Program-made: the position numbers and the translations under genes | Shown: one piece after another, positions 1-5,163 of the stretch | Numbering within the stretch: the first letter of the stretch is position 1 | How the letters are laid out: every line of letters begins with the position of its first letter | Assembly (NCBI GenBank): GCA_035759745.1 | Contig: DASTUF010000003.1 | Coordinates: 1-5,163 of the forward strand | Direction of reading: 5' to 3' | Source of the DNA: CAMLHP01 sp035759745 | GTDB lineage: Bacteria > Gemmatimonadota > Gemmatimonadetes > Gemmatimonadales > GWC2-71-9 | DNA length: 5,163 nt | Notes under the pieces: model-generated | Told to the model about the DNA's origin: nothing | Database searches by the model: none | Seen by the model: only the letters and a program-made list of their open reading frames with translations

Positions 1-1
1 G

Positions 2-343
2 CGGCGGAAGGGACGGATAGTCAACATCGCCGATCTCGGCGGGTTGGAGCCGTGGCCCAGCTACAGCGTCCACTCGCTCAGCAAGGCGGGCGTGGTGATG
101 CTGACGAAGGTGCTGGCGCGCGCCCTGGCGCCCGAAGTCAACGTCAACGCCATCGCCCCCGGCACGGTGATGGTGCCCGAGGACTACAGCGATGAGGAAA
201 GGGACCGCCTGGCGCGCGGTGCGCCGCTCCGGCGGCTGGGCACACCCAACGACGCCGTCCAGGCGCTGCTCTACCTTCTGGAACATGGTGACTTCGTCAC
301 CGGCGAGGTCCTGGTGGTGGATGGCGGCCGGCTGCTGACATGA
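2..343 (+). CDS. SDR family oxidoreductase, C-terminal part (5' end outside window)
   Basis: This is the last 113 residues of a classical short-chain dehydrogenase/reductase, an NAD(P)H-dependent oxidoreductase with a Rossmann fold. The frame is open from the window edge, so the true start and the TGxxxGxG cofactor loop are missing. Visible landmarks in order are GRIVNIAD (the beta-5 strand, usually NISS), the active-site helix SKAGVVMLTK, VNVNAIAPGTV after the active site, and the C-terminal GEVLVVDGG that closes the fold. The style (NIAD, LAPEV, NAIAPG) is closest to the pteridine-reductase-like/FabG-like branch, but the substrate cannot be read. The residue four before the catalytic Lys is His (HSLSK), where family members normally have Tyr, and the preceding Ser region reads NIADLGG. 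The stop overlaps the next start as ATGA, suggesting translational coupling. The family call is secure; the function is not. Confidence 0.9.
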   Translation, partial: RRKGRIVNIADLGGLEPWPSYSVHSLSKAGVVMLTKVLARALAPEVNVNAIAPGTVMVPEDYSDEERDRLARGAPLRRLGTPNDAVQALLYLLEHGDFVTGEVLVVDGGRLLT

Positions 344-1110
344 CCAACGAGCCGCTCCGCCTCCGCGATATCATGATCGTGGGCGGCGGATGCTACGGCA
401 CCTTCTACGCCGGCCAGCTGCTCGCCGCGGTGGAGCGGGGCAAGCTGGAATGCGGCACCATTCGCGTGGTGGATCGCAATCCCGACTGCCAGGCCCACCG
501 GGAGCTCGCCCCGGGTGGTGTGCTCGAGATCGTCACCGCCGAGTGGGACGAATTCCTCGATCACTGGCTCGCTGCCGCCGACCCGGCGGACACCGTCGTA
601 CCGTCGCCTCTCATGCCGCACCTGATGTCGGATTGGCTGCTGCGGCGCGCCCGGACTGCATGGCCCGGCCGCGAAATCGGGCTGGCGCCAGTCAGCGAGC
701 CGGGCCGCACGCCGTTCGACCAACTCGCGCCCGACGGCACCCGTTATCTCTCCCACGCCGACTGGCTCTGCCCGGTGCACTGCATCGAGCCGGCCATCTG
801 TCCCGTCATCAAGGCGCCCCGCGCCTGGCAGATGGAAGAGACAGTGCATGCGCTTGCAGCCCGCCTGGGTCAGCACCGGCCGGTGGCGGGCGTGGCCACG
901 TTCTTCTGCCGCCATCGCATCTTCGGCGTGGGCATGTTCGGGGTGGATGAGGCCCACCGGGCGGAGGCGTTGCTACGGCAAGCCGGCGAATCGGGGCAGG
1001 CCGACAGTATTGTGGTTGCTACCGTGTCGGGCTGCCACGGGGCAGTGAGTCTGCTGAACTTGGGAGCGCTGCTGCGGCAGTCAGGGCGCTCCCCTCCGGC
1101 AGATACGTGA
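340..1110 (+). CDS. Uncharacterised protein with GGGxYG nucleotide-binding loop and three-Cys motif
   Basis: I do not recognise a characterised family. The 256-aa product opens with a beta strand and glycine loop, IMIVGGGCYGTFYA (residues 11-24), typical of an FAD- or NAD(P)-binding Rossmann fold. An acidic end of the second strand follows (VVDRNPDC, 43-50), where the adenosine ribose would bind. No other canonical FAD motif is apparent, and the protein is short for a flavoenzyme. Residues 140-162 contain CPVHCIEPAICP, with Cys144, Cys148 and Cys154 followed by PRAW. This could ligand a metal or Fe-S cluster, but the spacing is not a standard ferredoxin motif. More Cys and His lie at FFCRHR (188-193) and SGCHG (230-234). 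The start overlaps the SDR stop by ATGA, so the two are probably co-translated and may act together in one redox step. The end of the gene forms one arm of a long hairpin. Confidence 0.8.
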   Translation: MTNEPLRLRDIMIVGGGCYGTFYAGQLLAAVERGKLECGTIRVVDRNPDCQAHRELAPGGVLEIVTAEWDEFLDHWLAAADPADTVVPSPLMPHLMSDWLLRRARTAWPGREIGLAPVSEPGRTPFDQLAPDGTRYLSHADWLCPVHCIEPAICPVIKAPRAWQMEETVHALAARLGQHRPVAGVATFFCRHRIFGVGMFGVDEAHRAEALLRQAGESGQADSIVVATVSGCHGAVSLLNLGALLRQSGRSPPADT

Positions 1111-1134
1111 CCTGCCTGCGGGGAGCGCCCTGAC
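1080..1134 (+). terminator. Perfect 15-bp inverted repeat straddling a stop codon; candidate terminator
   Basis: The arm at 1080-1094 is the exact reverse complement of 1120-1134 (GTCAGGGCGCTCCCC and its complement). The 25-nt loop contains the TGA stop (1108-1110) and a possible inner 5-bp stem, GGCAG 1098-1102 with CTGCC 1112-1116. The stem is very GC-rich, and its 5' arm codes for the last residues of the upstream protein. The downstream bases are only mildly T-containing, so this is not a canonical U-tract terminator. It could instead be a transcript-end stabiliser, an atypical terminator or a dispersed palindrome. Confidence 0.5.
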
Positions 1135-1241
1135 CGCCTTGCCTTCCTGGCCGGCGCGCTTGCCTCGAGAGATGTCGCCGAACGCGACACGTGCCGAGCA
1201 GCGGCTATCAGCCGCGTCCATGCGCCGTGTCCAAGCTCCGG

Positions 1242-1267
1242 CCCCTTCGCTTCGCTCAGGGTGACGA
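1242..1267. repeat. Dispersed-repeat fragment ('VTLSEAKGP' type)
   Basis: The stretch CTTCGCTTCGCTCAGGGTGA reads TCACCCTGAGCGAAGCGAAG on the minus strand and would translate as VTLSEAKG. This string recurs in intergenic DNA of many unrelated soil and environmental bacteria and gives rise to spurious small-protein predictions. Recognition is from memory of that pattern. Only one copy is in the window, and no matching inverted half is seen nearby. Confidence 0.5.
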
Positions 1268-1287
1268 CCGCGCGGGAACCCACCCCC

Positions 1288-1302
1288 GTTCTATATTAGA
1301 AC
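1288..1302. promoter_or_regulatory. Palindrome GTTCTA-TAT-TAGAAC upstream of trxB; candidate operator or -10 region
   Basis: Six-base arms are perfectly complementary around a 3-base centre, in an AT-rich island within otherwise GC-rich spacer, 30 bases before the trxB start. The centre contains TATATT (1292-1297), which could serve as a -10 box. No convincing -35 hexamer sits 16-18 bases upstream, so any promoter here would be activator-dependent or use another sigma factor. The symmetry fits a dimeric regulator, but none can be named. Confidence 0.35.
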
Positions 1303-1323
1303 CGCAACGAACCCCACACTGAC

Positions 1324-1328
1324 GAGGA
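1324..1328 (+). promoter_or_regulatory. Shine-Dalgarno for trxB
   Basis: GAGGA lies four bases before the GTG at 1333. The spacing is slightly short but usable, and it supports GTG rather than a later start as the trxB initiation codon. Confidence 0.5.
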
Positions 1329-1332
1329 CAGG

Positions 1333-2334
1333 GTGTCCAGCATCAACACCGACTACGAACTCATCATCATCGGCGGCGGCCCCGCCGGGCTGTGTGCCGC
1401 CATGTACGCCGGTCGGGGCCTGCTCAAGGTGGCCCTGCTCGAGCGGGGAACCACCGGCGGCGAATTGCTGAACACCGAGCTGATCGAGGACTATCCCGGG
1501 TTCGTCAGCATCACCGGGCGTGAACTGGCGAAGAAGATGACCGAGCACGCCGAGGCGTTCGGCGCCGAAATTCGCCAGGAGAACGTCGAGTGGGTGGAGA
1601 AGCGGGACGACGGCATGTTCGAAGTGAACTGCACCAGCGGCACGGTGTACGTCACGCCGACTGTGATCCTGACCGCCGGTGGTACCCCCACCAAGCTTGG
1701 GGTACCGGGTGAACTCGAGTACGCGGGGCGGGGCGTCTCCTACTGCGCCGTGTGCGATGGCGCCTTCTTCAAGGGCGACGTCATCGCGGTCATCGGTGGT
1801 GGTGATGCGGCCGTGGAGGAAGCCGACTATCTCACGCGGTTCGCGTCCAGAGTGTACCTGATCCATCGGCGCGACGAACTCCGGGCCTCGAAAATCCTCC
1901 AGGAACGGCTGTTCGCGAATCCGAAGATCGAGGTCATCTGGAACAGGAAGGTGCTCGAGATGGCAGGCGATCCGGGCGGACTGCAGAAGCTCGAGCTCGA
2001 GGACACGGTGACCGGGGAGCGGAGCGATCTCGCCGTCACCGGCGCCTTCGTGTTCATCGGCTTCCGGCCCAACACCGGCCTCATCCGGGGCCACTTCGAT
2101 CACGACGCCAGCGGCTACATAGTCACCGACGACCGGATGCAGACCAGCATTCCCGGGCTTTTTGCGGCGGGGGATCTCCGGGTCCAGCTGACCCGCCAGG
2201 TCACCACCGCCGTGGGCGACGCCACCACCGCCGCGATAGCGGTGGAGAAGTACCTGGCCGACCGGAAGGCCCAAGGTACTGAGAGTCGAACTGCGGCACT
2301 GATACCGACACCCGCAGCTCGCTCAGTGGGTTAG
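1333..2334 (+). CDS. trxB: Thioredoxin reductase (NADPH)
   Basis: This is a low-molecular-weight flavoprotein disulfide reductase that passes electrons from NADPH through FAD to thioredoxin in the cytoplasm. Of its 333 residues, IIIGGGPAGL (11-20) is the FAD-binding loop. TGGELLNTELIEDYPGF follows the first domain, and CAVC (Cys138, Cys141) is the redox-active pair in its usual CxxCDG setting. VIGGGDAAVEEA (153-164) is the NADPH loop, HRRDELRAS (178-186) carries the arginines that select NADPH, and IPGLFAAGDLR (273-283) is the second FAD motif. The GTG start is chosen because GAGGA (1324-1328) lies just upstream and the N-terminus aligns with the family. The fold should end near YLADRK; the last ~23 residues are an unconserved-looking Ala/Pro-containing tail. 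No thioredoxin gene is visible in the window. Ferredoxin/flavodoxin reductase relatives are excluded by the CxxC. Confidence 0.95.
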   Translation: MSSINTDYELIIIGGGPAGLCAAMYAGRGLLKVALLERGTTGGELLNTELIEDYPGFVSITGRELAKKMTEHAEAFGAEIRQENVEWVEKRDDGMFEVNCTSGTVYVTPTVILTAGGTPTKLGVPGELEYAGRGVSYCAVCDGAFFKGDVIAVIGGGDAAVEEADYLTRFASRVYLIHRRDELRASKILQERLFANPKIEVIWNRKVLEMAGDPGGLQKLELEDTVTGERSDLAVTGAFVFIGFRPNTGLIRGHFDHDASGYIVTDDRMQTSIPGLFAAGDLRVQLTRQVTTAVGDATTAAIAVEKYLADRKAQGTESRTAALIPTPAARSVG

Positions 2335-2335
2335 C

Positions 2336-2722
2336 TCAGGATTGGCGGGAGTGAGGGGATTCACCGCTCACGGAGTCCGGCTCCCTTACCGACATCGCTA
2401 CGATCAGAACGATCACGCCGACGCCGCTCACGACTGCTGGGAGCTTGACGCCGGGGAGTGCGGCGTATGGCACGGATGTAAGCATAGTCCCGGCGGCGAA
2501 CCATATGGCCATCCTGCGACGCGGCATTCGCGTGGCGATTGCCGTGAGCAGCAGACTCGCGCCGAGTCCGAGTACGACTCGACCGAGCAACGCACTAGGC
2601 TCGCGTATCGTTCCAAGCTGCTGAGAAAACGTCACTCCGAGCCACGAGATCGCTGCAACCAGGCCAACTCCCATCATGACCCAGGCTGCCATCCTGATCC
2701 GCCGCCCATGCTTCGCGTTCAT
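2336..2722 (-). CDS. Small four-helix membrane protein of unknown function
   Basis: I do not recognise a family. From the ATG at 2722 the product is 128 residues with four likely membrane segments, at about 11-32, 46-64, 70-88 and 93-111. A basic N-terminus (KHGRRIR) and a basic 65-70 loop (RMPRRR) predict that N-terminus, middle loop and C-terminus face the cytoplasm. The tail after 112 is polar and Ser-rich. An upstream in-frame start at 2776 would add 18 residues, but that stretch lies inside the preceding gene. The 2722 ATG overlaps that gene's TGA as ATGA, which argues for this start and for coupled translation. The gene converges on trxB with a single base (2335) between stops and no obvious terminator. 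Moderate GC (57% in one counted line) sets it apart from the flanks. Confidence 0.65.
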   Translation of the reverse strand: MNAKHGRRIRMAAWVMMGVGLVAAISWLGVTFSQQLGTIREPSALLGRVVLGLGASLLLTAIATRMPRRRMAIWFAAGTMLTSVPYAALPGVKLPAVVSGVGVIVLIVAMSVREPDSVSGESPHSRQS

Positions 2723-3541
2723 CCGCACATCCGCTTCCACTGTCCGTACTCCTGGTAGAGTCGGTACCCTGCCCAAGCCATTGCACCGGCCGTAAATGCC
2801 AAGCCGATGCCGGTCGAGCCGGTAACGGCGCCAACGCGGCCCACTGTATAGATCAGCCGCATGTACCGGCCGCCTGCCAAGGCGTAGGCGCCCAGCCAGC
2901 CGATGAAGTCAGCTCGCTCGATATCGCAATCGGGCTGCTGAGCTGCTGCGGACAACTCCGAAAATGCCTGATAGCTGATCGGCGCGATGGTGCGAACGGT
3001 GTCGGTCGGCTGACCGAGTAGCGTCATTCGCTGGGTCACCAGTGTGGCGCCTCCAACGAGGGTTGGAGCAAACGCCGTTGTCATCGAGTGCCCATCTTCT
3101 CGATCATACCGAAGGGTCGCCAGGACGCCGCGCTGCCCGTTCGTGGCGGTCACCAGCACGTCGTATCCGTCAAGTGTGGGTATTTCGACTGTCGCCGTTG
3201 CGAAACTCGTGCTACCGAGTTTCGACAACAGGTAGCGCATACTCTCATCGAGATCGATGGGGTGAAACTCGAAGAACGAGGAATCTGAACTGCTGGTTGC
3301 GTAACTCTCGAACTGCAAAGCAGCCGTCGGAGCTGCGGCACTGCTCTCGTCGCCGGATGTCATGAATGTCGTGTCCCAGCCTGCAAAGCCAGGCGCCGGC
3401 GACACGACTGCTTCTACTTGAACACCGGACGTCGGTGTACTCAGCGATCTAAAGCCGGGGCGGGGGGGGGGCGGCGGGCTCAGCGACCTCCGCAGCGCAG
3501 GCGACGGTGAGAAGAGCAATTACGGGCAGACTTCGACGCAT
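2719..3541 (-). CDS. Putative lipoprotein with C-terminal membrane segment, frame broken at a C10 tract
   Basis: I do not recognise a family. Translation from the ATG at 3541 gives a signal peptide, MRRSLPVIALLTVAC. Its LTVAC agrees with the lipoprotein signal pattern, placing lipid-modified Cys at residue 15, and a Pro/Ala linker follows. In the sequence as given this frame stops (TAG, 3451-3449) after 30 codons, just past a run of ten C's (minus strand; G's at 3462-3471). The next frame continues without interruption to 2719. Nine C's would join them into 273 residues. The body is Ser/Thr-rich at first, then has beta-like segments (FATATVEIPTL, YDVLVTATNGQRGVLATLRYD) and a hydrophobic Gly/Ala segment near the C-terminus, ending MCG. 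A strong promoter and Shine-Dalgarno precede the 3541 ATG. The in-frame alternative, a TTG at 3519, lacks a signal peptide. The break may be phase variation, slippage, decay or a sequencing error. The gene is translationally coupled (ATGA) to the small membrane protein downstream. Confidence 0.65.
3462..3471. repeat. Ten-base G/C homopolymer tract inside the lipoprotein gene
   Basis: Ten consecutive G's on the plus strand (C's in the coding direction) fall in the Pro-rich linker just after the lipobox. Tracts of this length are prone to replication slippage and to miscalling. Here the count puts the signal peptide out of frame with the body of the protein. Confidence 0.9.
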
Positions 3542-3549
3542 GCAGAACA

Positions 3550-3554
3550 CTCCT
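3550..3554 (-). promoter_or_regulatory. Shine-Dalgarno for the lipoprotein gene
   Basis: AGGAG on the minus strand sits eight bases before the ATG at 3541, which is near-optimal spacing. It decides the start in favour of the signal-peptide frame over the in-frame TTG at 3519. Confidence 0.7.
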
Positions 3555-3570
3555 GAGTCGAGGATAAGAC

Positions 3571-3599
3571 AGTGTACTCCGCGCAGCTGTGCGAGTCAA
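3571..3599 (-). promoter_or_regulatory. Sigma70-like promoter, TTGACT-N17-TACACT
   Basis: On the minus strand TTGACT (3599-3594) and TACACT (3576-3571) are separated by exactly 17 bases. Each differs from consensus by one or two positions. Transcription would begin near 3564, leaving a leader of about 23 nt that contains the AGGAG. It would drive the two-gene lipoprotein/membrane-protein unit. Confidence 0.65.
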
Positions 3600-3631
3600 T
3601 CCAGAGGCTTGGAGGTACGTCGCGGCGTGGT

Positions 3632-3660
3632 TTGGTCCCGCTCTCTGCCAAGACTAGATT
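3632..3660 (+). promoter_or_regulatory. Candidate promoter, TTGGTC-N17-TAGATT, for a possibly leaderless glyoxalase mRNA
   Basis: TTGGTC (3632-3637) and TAGATT (3655-3660) have 17-base spacing; the matches to consensus are partial (3/6 and 4/6). The -10 box ends six bases before the ATG at 3667, so transcription would start at or next to the initiation codon. No Shine-Dalgarno is seen before this ATG, which fits a leaderless transcript. It is divergent from the lipoprotein promoter, with about 30 bases between the two -35 boxes. Confidence 0.4.
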
Positions 3661-3666
3661 GCAAGA

Positions 3667-4317
3667 ATGCCTCCCGGCCTCGAGATAGTCACGCTGCCCA
3701 ATGGCCAGTTCGCGGAGAACTGCTACCTGGTAGCTGACACCCGGACTCGCGAGGCGGTGATCGTGGACCCCGGTGAGGAGCCGGCGATGTTTCTCGCCGA
3801 GCTCGATACCCGGGCCTGGACCCTGAAGGGCATCTGGCTCACCCACGCGCACGTCGATCACGTGCTCGGCATCCCGGCCGTCCGCGCGCGGCACAATGTG
3901 CCCATTCTGCTGCATCCCGAGGATCGCACCCTCTACCAGAACGCCGATCGTCAGGCGGAATGGTTCGGCATCAGGCTGCAACCACTCCCCGAACCCGACC
4001 ACTCGCTGACGCATGGCGAGACCGTTGCGGTAGGCGGGTTCGAGTTCGACGTCCGCCACACGCCCGGGCATTCGCCCGGGAGTGTCTCGTTCGTGGGACC
4101 GGGACTGGTCCTCTCGGGCGATGCGCTCTTTGCCGGCAGCATCGGCCGCACAGACCTCCCCGGCGGCGACCTGGCCACCTTGCTGCAGAGCATCCAGCGG
4201 CAACTGCTGACGCTGCCCGACTCGACCGAGGTGCTCAGTGGCCACGGCCCCCGTACCACGGTGGGCGTGGAGCGGCTCACCAACCCGTTCCTCACCGCCG
4301 ATATAGAGGTGGACTGA
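3667..4317 (+). CDS. GloC/YcbL-like type II glyoxalase (metallo-beta-lactamase-fold hydrolase)
   Basis: This is a cytoplasmic binuclear metal hydrolase. The best match is the GloC/YcbL subgroup of hydroxyacylglutathione hydrolases, which cleave S-lactoylglutathione to lactate and glutathione in methylglyoxal detoxification. The 216-aa length matches E. coli YcbL, and the C-terminal helical domain of classical GloB is absent. Metal ligands are visible: THAHVDH (His60, His62, Asp64, His65), His135 in HTPGHSPGS, Asp152 in SGDALF, and His193 in SGHGP. GSIGRTDLPGGD (158-168) is typical of this subgroup. N-terminal ENCYLV and VIVDPG are standard strands of the fold. The ATG has no Shine-Dalgarno. 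The natural thiol may not be glutathione in this organism, so substrate is inferred. A persulfide dioxygenase is less likely given the length and close fit to YcbL. It is followed after five bases by the glycosyltransferase gene. Confidence 0.9.
   Translation: MPPGLEIVTLPNGQFAENCYLVADTRTREAVIVDPGEEPAMFLAELDTRAWTLKGIWLTHAHVDHVLGIPAVRARHNVPILLHPEDRTLYQNADRQAEWFGIRLQPLPEPDHSLTHGETVAVGGFEFDVRHTPGHSPGSVSFVGPGLVLSGDALFAGSIGRTDLPGGDLATLLQSIQRQLLTLPDSTEVLSGHGPRTTVGVERLTNPFLTADIEVD
4306..4312 (+). promoter_or_regulatory. Shine-Dalgarno for the glycosyltransferase, inside the glyoxalase gene end
   Basis: GAGGTGG lies ten bases before the GTG at 4323, within the last codons of the upstream gene. It supports GTG as the start and suggests the two genes share a transcript. 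Confidence 0.55.
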
Positions 4318-4322
4318 CGCGC

Positions 4323-5163
4323 GTGGACCCCGCCGCCGCGCCACTCTCGGTGCTCGACATCTCCGAGTACTACGGATCAACCAGCGGCGGCGTGCGCACC
4401 TACCTGCATGAGAAATCCCGCTACGTTGGGGCGCATGAGGGCCTGCGCCACGTGGTGCTGGTCCCCGGCGCCGACGACACCCTCCGGGACGAGGGCGCCG
4501 TGCGCTGGTACATGGTGCGTTGTCCGTCCATCCCGTTCCAGAAGCCGTATCGTTTCATGCTCGCCTCCGGGAACACGTCGCGGATCATCGAGCACGAACG
4601 ACCCGATATCATCGAAGCGGGCAGCGCCTGGTTCGCGCCCTGGCTGGTGCGTTCCACTGCCGAGCGCCTCGGTATCCCGGTTGTGTGGTTCTACCACGGC
4701 CACCTGCCGCGCATCATCGCGCCCCGGCTGGATCGCGATTCCCTCGGGCGCTGGACCCTGGCGTCGGCGGCGGTGCGATACGTGCGACACGTCGCACGCC
4801 AGGTGGACCTGGTGCTGGTGGCCAGCGACTTCGCCCGCAGCGACCTCGCGCGCTTCGGCGTCACCAATACCACGCGGGTTCCGCTTGGAGTGGACGCCGA
4901 CACCTTCCATCCCGGTCGCCGGGCCCGAAGCGCAGAGACCCGCGAACTGTGGCAGCTCGGCGCCGGACCACTGGTGCTGTACACGGGGCGCTTCACTCTG
5001 GAGAAGCAGCTGATGACCGCGGTGCGCGCGTGGCGGCAGGTGCGCACACCAGGCGCCACGCTGGTGCTGGTCGGTGCCGGCCCCCAGGCTGCGGCGCTCA
5101 GGGCAGCCGCCGGACCTGCCGTGCGCTTCCTGCCGTTCGTCACCAGTCGCGAGCAGATGGCGG
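4323..5163 (+). CDS. GT4-type glycosyltransferase, N-terminal part (3' end outside window)
   Basis: The frame is open from GTG 4323 to the window edge, giving 280 residues of a GT-B-fold retaining glycosyltransferase. Such enzymes transfer a sugar from a nucleotide-sugar donor to a lipid or glycan acceptor at the inner face of the membrane. The N-terminal acceptor domain has the glycine loop STSGGVRTYL (19-28). Also visible are RPDIIEAGSAW (93-103), WFYHGHLP (122-129) and DLVLVASDFARSDLARFGV (162-180). The linker RVPLGVDADTFHP (185-197) leads into the donor domain, with LVLYTGRFTLEKQL (217-230) and LVLVGAGPQ (247-255). GRF-xx-EK replaces the commoner GRL-xx-EK. The catalytic E-x7-E region is beyond the edge. 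Donor and acceptor cannot be read; relatives make exopolysaccharides, glycolipids or mannosides. The GTG follows the glyoxalase stop by five bases, but co-transcription need not mean shared function. Confidence 0.9.
   Translation, partial: MDPAAAPLSVLDISEYYGSTSGGVRTYLHEKSRYVGAHEGLRHVVLVPGADDTLRDEGAVRWYMVRCPSIPFQKPYRFMLASGNTSRIIEHERPDIIEAGSAWFAPWLVRSTAERLGIPVVWFYHGHLPRIIAPRLDRDSLGRWTLASAAVRYVRHVARQVDLVLVASDFARSDLARFGVTNTTRVPLGVDADTFHPGRRARSAETRELWQLGAGPLVLYTGRFTLEKQLMTAVRAWRQVRTPGATLVLVGAGPQAAALRAAAGPAVRFLPFVTSREQMA

Noticed and set aside
1201..1215. GCGGCT-ATC-AGCCGC mini-hairpin in the spacer before trxB
   Set aside because: A six-pair GC-rich palindrome with a triloop is expected by chance in DNA this rich in GC, and nothing around it suggests a function.
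870..1283. Minus-strand open frame of 137 aa across the end of the GGGxYG gene and the spacer
   Set aside because: It begins with the translated dispersed repeat (VTLSEAKGP) and lies antisense to a better-supported gene; Arg/Ser/Ala-rich composition is typical of high-GC shadow frames.
1291..2274. Long 327-aa minus-strand frame antisense to trxB
   Set aside because: Composition reflects the reverse complement of trxB codons in high-GC DNA; trxB has all family motifs on the plus strand.
2291..2317. CTGCGG/CCGCAG inverted repeat at the end of trxB as a terminator
   Set aside because: Only six pairs around a 15-base loop with no T-tract; too weak to call.
2342..2758. 138-aa plus-strand frame opposite the small membrane protein
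   Set aside because: It is polar, His/Arg-rich and motif-free, whereas the minus strand encodes well-formed membrane helices with positive-inside charge and an ATGA link to the gene before it.
4062..4080. Repeated CGCCCGGG in the glyoxalase gene
   Set aside because: It encodes the conserved TPGHSPG metal-binding loop; the repetition follows from the protein motif and GC-rich codons.
3520..4380. Long 286-aa minus-strand frame antisense to the glyoxalase gene
   Set aside because: The opposite strand carries a complete metallo-beta-lactamase-fold enzyme with every metal ligand; this is a shadow.
4408..5013. 201-aa plus-strand frame and minus-strand frames within the glycosyltransferase region
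   Set aside because: These are Arg/Ser/Pro-rich alternative frames; the frame from GTG 4323 shows GT-B motifs and stays open to the window edge.

Overview
This window looks like chromosomal DNA from a high-GC, soil-type bacterium. Single 60-base lines counted by eye give 63% GC in trxB and 72% in the glyoxalase gene. Gemmatimonadota or a neighbouring phylum is a guess from codon use, protein style and the 'SEAKGP'-type dispersed repeat; nothing here proves the lineage. No tRNA, rRNA, CRISPR array or transposase gene is visible.

Left block, plus strand (1-1134). The 3' end of a short-chain dehydrogenase/reductase gene overlaps, by ATGA, an uncharacterised 256-aa protein. That protein has an N-terminal GGGxYG dinucleotide-binding loop and a compact three-cysteine motif. 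The pair is probably translationally coupled. It ends in a perfect 15-bp inverted repeat that straddles the second stop codon. The 1135-1332 spacer holds a short dispersed-repeat fragment and a 15-bp palindrome just ahead of trxB.

Middle. A complete thioredoxin reductase (trxB, GTG start, CAVC redox centre) runs rightward to 2334. It converges, with one base between the stop codons, on a two-gene minus-strand cassette at 2336-3541. The cassette is less GC-rich in the lines sampled (50% and 57%). It encodes an unrecognised lipoprotein-like protein with a C-terminal membrane segment and a four-helix membrane protein, again joined by ATGA. The lipoprotein gene has a good sigma70-like promoter, Shine-Dalgarno sequence and signal peptide. 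All three lie out of frame with the body of the gene because of a run of ten C's straight after the signal peptide. A tract of nine would restore one 273-aa reading frame.

Right block, plus strand (3632-5163). Divergent from the cassette is a GloC/YcbL-like type II glyoxalase (metallo-beta-lactamase fold) with a possible leaderless start. Five bases after its stop, a GT4-type glycosyltransferase begins with GTG and runs off the window.

The recognisable genes concern redox and thiol chemistry (reductase, thioredoxin reductase, glutathione-thioester hydrolase) and surface glycan synthesis. Nothing shows that they form a single pathway. The least explained items are the homopolymer-interrupted lipoprotein cassette and the GGGxYG/three-cysteine protein.
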